Below are positions 7,480 to 15,518 of a DNA stretch of 64,000 nt, one piece after another. The stretch spans positions 1 to 64,000 of the forward strand of contig CACZWL010000003.1 of NCBI GenBank assembly GCA_902784865.1, read 5' to 3'. Within the stretch, counting starts at the first letter, position 1. Each line of letters opens with the position of its first letter. Made by a program: the position numbers and the translations under genes. This stretch comes from an uncultured Bacteroidota bacterium. GTDB taxonomy: Bacteria > Bacteroidota > Bacteroidia > Bacteroidales > P3. Under the pieces are notes generated by a model. It ran no database searches. It saw only the letters and a list, made by a program, of their open reading frames with translations, and had not been told where the DNA came from.

Positions 7480-10400
7480 CGATATGGAGGGTCTGTGCGG
7501 GTGCCGTTGCGCGGAATTCGGGGGCGTACATGCACTGCATGGTGACGGGGCCGCTGAGGAAGGTGCCGGGGTTGGTGACATACACCTCGTATTCAAACCA
7601 ATAGCGACCTTTCTCGAGGCGGTCGATGTAGCAGCGGGTGTCGGTGTTGCCAACGGTGATGTAGTAGCGCAGGCCGTCGTTCCAGCGCCATCCGGCCTCG
7701 GTACTGAGAGGTTCCACGCACGAGGGGCGGATGTCGATGCGCACTTTGACGCGGTCGCCCACCTTGAGAGTGGGTAATGGGGTGTGGTAGGTGCGCCGGA
7801 GGGTGATGCCGCTTTCTGAGGCGGGTATCTTGTCCATGTCGTCGGTGTACTGGTAGTAGACGCCGCCCCAGGCGATGCCTGCAGTCTCTTTGCGGAGGGT
7901 GATGGTTTCCGAGGGATGCGCCAGGATGGTGTCGAGTTCGCTGCCGGTCCAGCGCTGCTGGCGGTAGCCTTCGAGGCCTTCGGCCTGGGCGGTCATCTCG
8001 GCGCCGCAGACGATGAGGCTTATATCGCTAGAAACTCTAGAATCTCTAGAATCTCTAGAAAAACTAGAATTTCTAGAATCTCTAGTCTTTCTAGAGCCGC
8101 TGCCCACCATGAGCGCGTCGATGGCTTTCACGGTGGCTTCGTCGTTGCCCCAGTGGGTGGTCTGCTTCTGTTTGAGGAGCCACTGCTGCATCTGTCCGAT
8201 GAAGGCGGTGTCCTTGGGGGTCACCTCGCTGAAGGCCTGGATAAGAAGGGCTTGGGTCTCGATGGGGCGCTGGTACCACCACCATCCGGAGCGGTTGTCG
8301 CGCCAGTAGGTGCCCATCTCGTCGCTGGTGAGTGCTTTTTCCTTGAGGCGGCGGATGAGGTCGCGCGCCTGCTTGGTGTCGCCTGCGCGCTGGAAGACCA
8401 GCGCCAGCTGCGCCTGGGTGTAGAGGTGCTCGTAGTCGCGGTAGCGCTTCAAGGCGTTGGCGTAGTAGTACTTGTAGGCCTCGGTCGATCCTTTGCCATA
8501 GAAGGAGCGGGTGTATAGGTAGTCGATGTTGGTGGGCTGGCAGTCGTAGCCTTTCTTGAGGTTGGGCTTGATCCATCGGTCGTAGTAGCGCTGCTCCTCG
8601 CGGTCGATGTATTTGAGCGCCAGCTCTTTGACCGAGGATTGCATGTTGGCGACCGCCGATAGCTTCTTCAGTATCTGCTGCGTAATCCAGGCGCTGCTTT
8701 CGCCGCTGGGCATCCAGCTCCATCCGCCGTCGCCGTTCTGCTGCGCGGCCAGCTGGCTGGCAGTGGCGGAGAGTTCCTTGTCGATGCGCCCCTGGTCGAA
8801 GTAGGCGGCTATGGCCTGGCGCTGTTCCTGCTCGCTCTGTGCGTCGCGCACCCACGGCGTGGCCTGCAGGAGGGTCTGCTTGACGTCCTCGTTCATCTTC
8901 AGGCGCACTTCTTGCCCTTCTCCTAGTTTCTCTAGATTTTCTAGACTTTCTAGAATATCTAGATTATCCAGGACCTTCTTCCCCAGGCTGTTGACGTAGA
9001 GGCGGTTGGCCAGGTAGAGGTTGGAGGGCGACTCGAGTTCCTGGAGGTAGGGCATGGCCTTGACGGCCAGCCAGATGGGGTCGCTCACCACCTCGGCTGC
9101 CAGCAGGTGCGGCTCGGCGGTGGGGGTGGCGAAGGTGGACAGCGGGAAGGTGAAGGCCTTCTCGCCCTTGCCGTTGATGTAGAGGGGTTGGCTGACGGTG
9201 ACGGCCTGGCGGCTGCTCACCACGGGCACCTGCCCCTGCTCGCCATCGCTCATGCCTTCGGCCTGGGCCACAATACGGTAGGTGGCCACGTAGACGTTGC
9301 GCGGCACCTCGACGGGGAACATCACCTGTGCGGCATCCTTCACCAGCACATTCTCCGTGTGGTGGCACAGCGTGTCGCCCGTAGCGGCATCGGTGAGGAG
9401 GAAGTTGACCTCAACATGCAATTCTTCATTCTTCATTCTTAATTCTTCATTCACCACAACCTTGGCCATCAGTGCCAGGCTGTCGCCGTGGCGCAGGAAG
9501 CGCGGCAGGTTGGGCTGCACCATGAGGGGTTTCTGCGTGACGAGGGTCTTGTCGAGGGTGCCGATTTTGATGTCCTTGGTGAAAGCCAGGCCTTTGACGT
9601 TCCATCGGGTGAGCAGTTCGGGCACGGTGAAGCGGTAGGTGGCGATGCCGTCGGCATCGGTGCGCAGGTCGGTGGCGAAGAAGGCCAGGGTGTTGAGGTT
9701 CTGGCGCACCTGCACGGGTTCGGGGGCGGCTCCGGTCACGCCCTCGTCGGCATCCATCGCGGCCCCCATGGCGGCCATCGGGACGGCATTGTCTTCCACC
9801 ACTGTAAAGACCTCCTCCTCTTCTACCGCTTCCATCGACACGGTAACCATGCTGTTGCGCGCTGCGGCCGCCTTGTACATGATGCGCCCGCGCCCCCAGC
9901 GGCTGTAGTGCGGCAGGGCTTCCATGAGGTTCCACACCGTGGGCTGGCTGCCGCGGTAGTGCTCGTACTTGGGGTTGAGCATCCAATTGCCCATGTTGCC
10001 GTGCAGGGTCAGCACGCTGAGACCCATGCTGCCGTTGCTGCGCCAGGGGGAGAAGCCCCACGGCTGCTGGCCGTAGCTGTTCAGCGCATCGTCGTACATG
10101 GTCATCACCATGGCGGCCTCTTTCACCTTTATCCGCTCACCTTTCACTTTGATCGTCCACTCCTCCTGCTCGCCGGGCAGCAGCTTGTCGCGGAAGGTGT
10201 GTATCTCGACGTTGAGTTTCTTGTGGGTGAAGGGTACGCTGACGCGCTTGGAGACGTGCTCCACTATGCCCTCGCGCACGGCGACGAGGTCCACCTGGAA
10301 GCCGCCCAGCATCGCGCTGTCGACGGGGATGGCTATCTCCTTGAGTTCGTCGCTGATTCGTATGCGCTTGAAATCGCGCTCCTTGTTGCCTACGCGCAGC

Positions 10401-12943
10401 AGGTAGTAGACCTCCACGTCCTTGAAGCGCGAGCCGCAGCGCAGGCGGTAGGTCTCTCCCACCTCGACGCTGCCCTGGCTCTCGCCCACCCACAGCAGTT
10501 TCTGGCTCTGCGCCTTACGGGCATCGGGGGTGGTCACCGTGCGGTATTCCACCGCTGTGTCGGCCCCTTCAGCCACGAGGGTGATGCGGTAGACGCCACT
10601 CTCGCCCTTCCAGCCGCGGCTGGCCACGGCCCACCGGTCGCGGTCGTTGTAATCCTTGCCGTAGGCGAAGAGTGGGAAGGCCTTTCGGAATTCGGCCTCG
10701 CCCAGCGTGTGGTGGTCGCCGAGCGTCATAGCGGGGGCATCGAGCAGCGGAGCCTCGGGCTGGCGCAGGCGCTCTATCTTGATGTCCACCTTGCCCGGCA
10801 GGGGGTTGCCGTTGATGTCTATGTATTTGGGCTTGAGGCCGTCGAGGGTACCGACCTCTTCCCCACCCTCCAGCGAGAGGAAGGCGGTGCGGTAACCCAC
10901 GCGCATCGAGGTGCTGGCGGGATGGCTCTCGCCGTTGAGGTCGGTGACGTCCACGCGAATGACATACTCGAACGAGGGCTTGGTGCTGAGTTCAATGCTG
11001 CTGTCGGGCTCGGGAGTGAAGGCTATGTCGAAACTGCCGTCGGCGGCGGTGGACAACTCGCCTTCGGCCACGGTGCTGCCATCCTCGTAGCCCCACCAGC
11101 GCCACCACCAGCGGTTGAGGCGGCGGCGTTCAATACTATATTGTACACGCGCGCCCGAAATGGGGACGGCGCTGTAGCTGGCAGCCAGGCCTTTGACGGT
11201 GCAGGGGCTGCCGAACTGCGGCGCCACGCCCTGCGTGGGTTCCAGAGTGACCATGAACTTGGGCTGCTTGTATTCCTCCACTCGGATGCCTTCGCTGGAC
11301 AAGGTGCGGCCATCGGCGCTCACTTCCAGCGTGTAGAGTCCGGCGATGCGGTCGGTGGGGATGGCGAAGCGGGCGCTGGCGATGCCGAAGTCGTCGGTGG
11401 TCAGCCGGAGGGTGTCGCCCACCTCCTGCCAGTTGGGGTCGCGCAGCAGCAGACGGAGTTCCTTGCTGTGGGCGACGCTGGCCTCGAGGCCGTCGCCGCG
11501 GTAGGCCAGCAGGGCCACCTGCACCTCCTCGCCGGGCTTGTAGATGGGGCGGTCGGTGCGCACTTCCACTCGCGGCTGCATAGCGTTTTCGGCCTCCGCA
11601 GGCGACCGCATAAATTGGGTTACCAACCGGTAGCCGTCGCGCTCGGCCACGAGCTGCCTGCCCCAGTGAAAGTCGTCGAGCACGAAGCGGTAGCGTCCGT
11701 CGCGGTCGGTGGTGGCGCGTGCCAGCACGGTGCCGTTGCTCTCCATGCGCAGCTCCTGCCCGGCGATGGGCAGGCCCGTGGTGCGGTCGAGCAGGAGGCC
11801 TTCGCTGCCGTTCTGGACGAGCTGCATGTCGGTGCAGTTGAGCGTGTAGGCCATGAAGCCCTGCGCCCTGAAATCGGCCTGGGGCGCTACCATCAGGACG
11901 TAGCGTCCGGCCTTCATCGCCGGCAGGGCCAGCAGGGCGCTCTCCTGGCGGTATTCCCGGTTGCCCGGCACCGCCATGTCCCACTCCGCCAGCGGCTTGG
12001 AGGCCAGCAGTTTGGCCTTGGCCTTCTGGTCGTAGGAGTGGTTCTCCACATAGGGGACGATGCGCATATAGAGATGGCTGGCGTTGCGGTAGGCCACCCT
12101 CACCAGGCTCTGCCGACCGGGGGCCAGGGTGCGGCCTTCGCCGCCAAGGTCGATGCTCACTCTCGTGATTTCCTGGCGCAGGTTGGCGCACTGCACGCCG
12201 CCTTCGCTCTTGGGGAAGAGGGCGATGGCGGAGTCGCACCATCGCAGGGCGTCGACGTACTCGCCGCGCCCGTTGCACTGTTCGGCCATACGCGCGTGGA
12301 ACAGGGTGTATAGCGGGCTTTTGGTGCCGCGGTATTTGTTGATATAGTGCTGCAAGTCACCGTATTGCAGATTGCGGTTGGGTACGGCGCGGTCGTAGGC
12401 GTGCAGCCGCAGGTCGTGCCAGATGCGCAGGTCGTCGTTGTCGTCCTTATGCAGCTCGACCAGACGGCGCTGCCAGTCGAGGCGCTGCTGGGGCGTCAGG
12501 TCGGCGCGGTCCTGCATCATGACGACGATCATGTCGTAGACCGTGGGGGTCATGTTCTGCGTCTTGCCGCCGCTGGCGTAGTCTCCGACCTGCTCGACGG
12601 TGGTGTTCTGGAGGAGGGCTTCGTGCCTGAGGGCCTCCTCATACTCGCCGAGGAAGGCGTAGCAGAGGGCCTGGTCGAGGGGTGCGAGGCCTGGCAGCAG
12701 GGTGCGGTAGCGGGCCTCGGCGCTGTCGTAGGCGTCCTCCTGATACATGGCGGCGGCTTTGGCCATATACCATGCCGCGCGCAGGCGCTCGGGGCTGGAG
12801 GCCGACGTCAGGGACTGCGCGGCCTGGTTGTAGGCGGTGGTGTAGCTGCCGTCGCCTATGAGGCGGTCTATCTTCTTCCAGTCGGTCTGTGCTGTGGCGG
12901 TCATGGCTGTCAACAGGGTGAGTGCAAAGATGATGCGTTTCAT
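7466..12943 (-). CDS. Alpha-2-macroglobulin-like large exported protein
   Basis: A 1825-residue protein with a Sec signal peptide (residues 1-18, ending ATAQ). The N-terminal third carries tetratricopeptide-like helices. The middle has MG-type beta domains, including an MG2-like stretch RTDRPIYKPGEEVQVALLAY near 470. The central A2M region (NLPRFLRHGDSLALMAKV near 1155) is followed by an alpha-helical thioester-type domain (NGDGGWSWMPSG near 1430). The CGEQ thioester is absent, as in many Bacteroidota members, so it probably does not trap proteases covalently. Bacterial homologues are thought to protect the periplasm. Four translated low-complexity inserts are listed separately. A terminator lies just upstream, so its transcription may depend on readthrough. 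Confidence 0.88.
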   Translation of the reverse strand: MKRIIFALTLLTAMTATAQTDWKKIDRLIGDGSYTTAYNQAAQSLTSASSPERLRAAWYMAKAAAMYQEDAYDSAEARYRTLLPGLAPLDQALCYAFLGEYEEALRHEALLQNTTVEQVGDYASGGKTQNMTPTVYDMIVVMMQDRADLTPQQRLDWQRRLVELHKDDNDDLRIWHDLRLHAYDRAVPNRNLQYGDLQHYINKYRGTKSPLYTLFHARMAEQCNGRGEYVDALRWCDSAIALFPKSEGGVQCANLRQEITRVSIDLGGEGRTLAPGRQSLVRVAYRNASHLYMRIVPYVENHSYDQKAKAKLLASKPLAEWDMAVPGNREYRQESALLALPAMKAGRYVLMVAPQADFRAQGFMAYTLNCTDMQLVQNGSEGLLLDRTTGLPIAGQELRMESNGTVLARATTDRDGRYRFVLDDFHWGRQLVAERDGYRLVTQFMRSPAEAENAMQPRVEVRTDRPIYKPGEEVQVALLAYRGDGLEASVAHSKELRLLLRDPNWQEVGDTLRLTTDDFGIASARFAIPTDRIAGLYTLEVSADGRTLSSEGIRVEEYKQPKFMVTLEPTQGVAPQFGSPCTVKGLAASYSAVPISGARVQYSIERRRLNRWWWRWWGYEDGSTVAEGELSTAADGSFDIAFTPEPDSSIELSTKPSFEYVIRVDVTDLNGESHPASTSMRVGYRTAFLSLEGGEEVGTLDGLKPKYIDINGNPLPGKVDIKIERLRQPEAPLLDAPAMTLGDHHTLGEAEFRKAFPLFAYGKDYNDRDRWAVASRGWKGESGVYRITLVAEGADTAVEYRTVTTPDARKAQSQKLLWVGESQGSVEVGETYRLRCGSRFKDVEVYYLLRVGNKERDFKRIRISDELKEIAIPVDSAMLGGFQVDLVAVREGIVEHVSKRVSVPFTHKKLNVEIHTFRDKLLPGEQEEWTIKVKGERIKVKEAAMVMTMYDDALNSYGQQPWGFSPWRSNGSMGLSVLTLHGNMGNWMLNPKYEHYRGSQPTVWNLMEALPHYSRWGRGRIMYKAAAARNSMVTVSMEAVEEEEVFTVVEDNAVPMAAMGAAMDADEGVTGAAPEPVQVRQNLNTLAFFATDLRTDADGIATYRFTVPELLTRWNVKGLAFTKDIKIGTLDKTLVTQKPLMVQPNLPRFLRHGDSLALMAKVVVNEELRMKNEELHVEVNFLLTDAATGDTLCHHTENVLVKDAAQVMFPVEVPRNVYVATYRIVAQAEGMSDGEQGQVPVVSSRQAVTVSQPLYINGKGEKAFTFPLSTFATPTAEPHLLAAEVVSDPIWLAVKAMPYLQELESPSNLYLANRLYVNSLGKKVLDNLDILESLENLEKLGEGQEVRLKMNEDVKQTLLQATPWVRDAQSEQEQRQAIAAYFDQGRIDKELSATASQLAAQQNGDGGWSWMPSGESSAWITQQILKKLSAVANMQSSVKELALKYIDREEQRYYDRWIKPNLKKGYDCQPTNIDYLYTRSFYGKGSTEAYKYYYANALKRYRDYEHLYTQAQLALVFQRAGDTKQARDLIRRLKEKALTSDEMGTYWRDNRSGWWWYQRPIETQALLIQAFSEVTPKDTAFIGQMQQWLLKQKQTTHWGNDEATVKAIDALMVGSGSRKTRDSRNSSFSRDSRDSRVSSDISLIVCGAEMTAQAEGLEGYRQQRWTGSELDTILAHPSETITLRKETAGIAWGGVYYQYTDDMDKIPASESGITLRRTYHTPLPTLKVGDRVKVRIDIRPSCVEPLSTEAGWRWNDGLRYYITVGNTDTRCYIDRLEKGRYWFEYEVYVTNPGTFLSGPVTMQCMYAPEFRATAPAQTLHIDPAR
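8028..8099 (-). repeat. In-frame 9-bp minisatellite (CTAGAATCT)8 in the A2M gene
   Basis: Eight 9-bp units built on CTAGAATCT run through the coding sequence, six of them with the full CTAGAA core and the last two more degenerate. Read in the gene's frame they encode a repeated DSR/SRD tripeptide (residues about 1615-1638). The unit contains the palindrome TCTAGA. Confidence 0.9.
8923..8967 (-). repeat. Second CTAGA 9-bp minisatellite in the A2M gene
   Basis: Five 9-bp units beginning CTAG occur about 830 bp from the first array. They are offset by one base in reading frame, so the same DNA word is here read as CTA-GA and gives NLDILESLENLEKL (residues about 1326-1340). Confidence 0.85.
9421..9452 (-). 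repeat. ATTCTTCATTCTTAATT-type insert in the A2M gene
   Basis: A low-complexity stretch of repeated ATTCTTC words encodes NEELRMKNEELH on the minus strand. Similar words are frequent between genes in Bacteroidota genomes. Here the stretch is translated, near residue 1165 in the A2M region. Confidence 0.7.
10120..10155 (-). repeat. Near-duplicate insert encoding KVKGERIKVK in the A2M gene
   Basis: The word CTTTCACCTTTATC/CCTTTCACTTTGATC occurs twice in 36 bp and encodes IKVKGERIKVKE on the minus strand. It looks like a third kind of translated low-complexity insert in this gene. Confidence 0.6.
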
Positions 12944-12956
12944 TTTTCCGAGGTAT

Positions 12957-12990
12957 AAAAAAGGGAGACGCTAACGTGCGACGCCTCCCC
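12957..12990 (-). terminator. Intrinsic terminator after the OmpA-domain gene
   Basis: On the minus strand GGGAGGCG pairs with the GCGTCTCCC arm (one G-T wobble), and six T residues follow (12962-12957). It lies 22 bp past the OmpA-domain stop and only 14 bp before the next start codon. Confidence 0.75.
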
Positions 12991-13011
12991 GTATGCTATT
13001 GGTTGCCAGGG

Positions 13012-14499
13012 TTATTCGCCCTTGCCTGTGATTATCAGTTCGGCCTTGATGCCGCTGAACCCGCCGTGGTCGCTCAGCGCGGCGGCGGCGGCGCGTTTGA
13101 TTTCGTTCTTGGTCATGCCGGCGGTGCTGATGCGCTTCGAGTCGATGCCTTGCTTGATGAACCAGTTCTTGATGGCCTTGGCGCGGTCGAGCGAGAGGAG
13201 CATGTCGGCCTCGGCGTTGACGCCGTAGCTTTGGACGTAGCCCTTGACGAGGAAGTTGACGTCGGGATGGTTGCGGAACATGGCCAGGTAGTCGTTGAGC
13301 ACCGAGTCGCAGTTGCCTATCAGCGTGGCCTCGCCGGCCTCGAAGTCGAGGTCGCGGATGGTGAACGTCGTGCCGCGCTCCGTGCGCTCCATGTGGTAGA
13401 GCATGATGGTGTCGCGGAACATCAGCTCGCGCGAGTTGAACTCGCGGTAGATCGAGAAGTAGCCGTCCTTCTTGGCGTAGAGCAGGTAGCTGAAGCCGGG
13501 GACGAACTTCACCTTGCCGCCGCGGTAGTGCTCGTCCTTGATTATCGGACGCTCACCCTCGTTGCCGCCGCGCTCGAGGATCATGAGGTCGACGTCGACA
13601 TAGCGCTTGCCCTTCTTGTCGTAGAAGAGCACCAGCGGCTCGTAGGCGTTGGCATGGACCGAGACGGTGATGGTGTGGCCCTGGCCGTTCAACGTCCTGT
13701 TGTCCAGCACGATATAGTATTCTTCGCCCATGCGGACGGGGATGGCTTTGATGAATTTGCCGGTCTGCTTCTTGGTGAACATCTTGTCGGCGGCATCGCA
13801 ACTCATGCCGATGGTCGGCTTGAGGTCGATATTCGACTGGAATACTGGCAGTTCCGGTTCGTCGGCAGGCTTCTTGGCTTGGGGTTTGGCGGGCGTCTTG
13901 GCGGCACCCTGCGGCGCCACGGCCTTGGGCTGGCCTTCGCCCTTGCCCTTGCCGGTCTTCATCACGCTGGCGAACATCGCCGCGCTGTCAACGTCGGCCA
14001 TGTGGATGGCCACGGGTTTCACTTTGTTGAGCATCACCTGGTTAGAGAAATACTGACCGGTGTTTTTGTAGACCAGGAAATCGTAGTCGTCCCACTGCGA
14101 GAGCTGCGCGATGCTGATTTCGAGCTCGCCGTTGTAGGGTATCGTCACCTTGTACCACACCGAGTTGTGCTCGCGCTCGAAGAGGTTGGGGTTGGCCTTG
14201 TCGGCCACCACCTCCTGTATGCGGCCGGCGCCGTCGGGCGCCGTCGTCGGGCCGAAGGGCTTGTCGATTTCCAGCGGTATGGCGAACAGGCAGTCGTTCG
14301 AATTGTAGGGCAGCTCGACCGTCGTGGGCTTTGGCGGCTCCTTGGGTTTGGCCGTCTTGGCCGTCTTCGACGACGAGCCTTTTTTCTTAGTGGTGGCAGT
14401 GGTTTTGGTCGACTTCTTCTTTTTGGTCTGCGCCTGCGCTTCGTAGCCCGTGCCAAGAAGCAGGGCGAGCGCGAAGAAGGCTATCACTATGCGTTTCAT
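13012..14499 (-). CDS. OmpA-domain envelope protein
   Basis: A 495-residue exported protein with a clear signal peptide, MKRIVIAFFALALLLGTGYEAQAQ. A Lys/Thr/Ser-rich linker (KKKKSTKTTATTKKKG) follows, then two beta-rich regions resembling prepeptidase-type domains (around 55-165 and 230-330). The C-terminal OmpA-like peptidoglycan-binding domain (about 385-475) contains VNFLVKGYVQSYGVNAEAD and LSLDRAKAIKNWFIKQGID. I use the ATG at 14499 rather than the upstream in-frame start at 14607, because the signal peptide begins here and the promoter lies between the two. It probably tethers the outer membrane to peptidoglycan; the exact role is unknown. Confidence 0.85.
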   Translation of the reverse strand: MKRIVIAFFALALLLGTGYEAQAQTKKKKSTKTTATTKKKGSSSKTAKTAKPKEPPKPTTVELPYNSNDCLFAIPLEIDKPFGPTTAPDGAGRIQEVVADKANPNLFEREHNSVWYKVTIPYNGELEISIAQLSQWDDYDFLVYKNTGQYFSNQVMLNKVKPVAIHMADVDSAAMFASVMKTGKGKGEGQPKAVAPQGAAKTPAKPQAKKPADEPELPVFQSNIDLKPTIGMSCDAADKMFTKKQTGKFIKAIPVRMGEEYYIVLDNRTLNGQGHTITVSVHANAYEPLVLFYDKKGKRYVDVDLMILERGGNEGERPIIKDEHYRGGKVKFVPGFSYLLYAKKDGYFSIYREFNSRELMFRDTIMLYHMERTERGTTFTIRDLDFEAGEATLIGNCDSVLNDYLAMFRNHPDVNFLVKGYVQSYGVNAEADMLLSLDRAKAIKNWFIKQGIDSKRISTAGMTKNEIKRAAAAALSDHGGFSGIKAELIITGKGE

Positions 14500-14532
14500 A
14501 ATCGGCGTTTTGGTTTTTGTCGTTTCGAGGGG

Positions 14533-14565
14533 CAAAGATAACAAAAAAACTCCGAAATCTGCAAA
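14533..14565 (-). promoter_or_regulatory. Promoter of the OmpA-domain gene
   Basis: On the minus strand a TTTG (14565-14562) is separated by 21 bp from TATCTTTG (14540-14533), a good match to the Bacteroidota -33/-7 consensus. It lies 34 bp upstream of the chosen start. Confidence 0.75.
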
Positions 14566-14725
14566 CTTTTTTTTATATTTTATACAACTATTTAAGTACC
14601 AGCCCACTGCGTCGGCGCCGCCCTACCCTGCCGTGGCCTTGTTCTGCCACTTATCGCACGCTGGCACAGACATTTTTCCACCCCTCGACCTGCTTCGGAC
14701 AGCGGCCGCGACACCCCTGTCGCAA

Positions 14726-14780
14726 GCAAATGTTAATGGATGTTAAACAGGGGTGGTGTTTAACATCCATTAACATTTGC
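14726..14780. repeat. Perfect 23-bp inverted repeat (TTAAC-rich)
   Basis: Arms 14726-14748 and 14758-14780 are exact reverse complements with a 9-bp loop. It lies in the 609-bp divergent gap between the OmpA-domain and TonB-C genes and is directly adjacent to repeat copy B. A smaller related inverted repeat, GTTAAAA-7-TTTTAAC, lies at 14986-15006. The rest of the gap holds many TTAAC words and no recognisable gene or tRNA. A degenerate relative of the large inverted repeat occurs at 50386-50427. Confidence 0.92.
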
Positions 14781-14788
14781 CTCCCAGA

Positions 14789-14832
14789 GACCTACCAGAG
14801 TCGAACAAGATACCTACCAGAGTCGAACAAGA
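14789..14832 (-). repeat. Dispersed repeat, copy B (11-bp array without the ATCGAT palindrome)
   Basis: Four 11-bp units alternate two words, GACCTACCAGA/TACCTACCAGA and GTCGAACAAGA (plus-strand reading). On the minus strand these are the TCTGGTAGGTA unit of the other copies and a TTCGAC-containing unit. The array is followed, in that orientation, by the inverted repeat at 14780-14726. Confidence 0.85.
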
Positions 14833-15108
14833 TGCCCCTGGAGCCTTGCTGGAGGCCGTTTTCCGCAAATCACATTTGCAACAGGCTGGCTTCCAGTGCG
14901 CTGCAAAAACGCTTTTCATCCAAAACCCCTGTTTTAACAATATTTTAACACTCCCGGAAACAGTCGCTCAACTTTCCTAACAAATGTTAAAACCGCCACT
15001 TTTAACACTTTTTAAGACCCGTAAACAAAAGTTTCAAAAAAATCCTGCGGACGGCACAATAATATGCCGCGCGACACGTTAACAATACAAACAAAAAGGC
15101 CCAAAACA

Positions 15109-15516
15109 ATGAAAAAAACGCTCGCCATAGCCCTGCTGGTCGCCCTCGGCGCCATGGCCCACGCCCAGCAGCCCGCACGCGCCACGGTCACCAAGTCGAC
15201 CGAAATCTTCACCGTCGTCGAGAAAAACCCCGAATACCCCGGCGACGACGAGGCCCTCTACCAGTTCATCGCCTCCAACATCCAGTACCCCGAAGCCGCC
15301 AAAGCCGACGGCAAGGGCGGCATGGTCTACCTGACTTTCGTCATCGAAACCGACGGCACCATCAGCGACGTCAAGGTGCTCCGCAGCCCCCACCCCGCCC
15401 TGGGCGAGGAGGCCGTGCGCGTGGTGCGCCTGATGCCCAAGTGGAAACCCGGCAAGCAGCGCGGCAAGAAGGTGCGCGTGCAGTACAACCTCCCCATCAA
15501 CTTCCAACTCCAGTAG
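15109..15516 (+). CDS. Periplasmic TonB C-terminal domain protein
   Basis: A 135-residue exported protein with signal peptide MKKTLAIALLVALGAMAHAQ, then a TonB C-terminal fold (residues about 55-135) with the typical YPEAAKADGKGGMVYLTFVI and LMPKWKPGKQRGKKVRV segments. Unlike true TonB it lacks a transmembrane anchor and proline-rich spanner, so it is probably a soluble partner or a TonB-like adaptor in the periplasm. I chose the ATG at 15109, which starts the signal peptide, over the upstream in-frame ATG. The stop is followed 3 bp later by the GTG of the next gene, so the two are probably co-translated. Confidence 0.85.
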   Translation: MKKTLAIALLVALGAMAHAQQPARATVTKSTEIFTVVEKNPEYPGDDEALYQFIASNIQYPEAAKADGKGGMVYLTFVIETDGTISDVKVLRSPHPALGEEAVRVVRLMPKWKPGKQRGKKVRVQYNLPINFQLQ

Positions 15517-15518
15517 CC

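Noticed and set aside
9488..12313. A 941-codon plus-strand frame opposite the alpha-2-macroglobulin gene
   Set aside because: Same kind of high-GC shadow: no start signal, no domain, low-complexity composition.
7466..12943. Thioester-type protease-trapping alpha-2-macroglobulin
   Set aside because: The CGEQ thioester motif is absent from the whole protein; the corresponding place reads ELESPSNLYL.
14608..15063. tRNA or structured RNA gene between the OmpA-domain and TonB-C genes
   Set aside because: No cloverleaf or GTTC-arm pattern is seen; the structure present is the inverted repeat and the 11-bp array.
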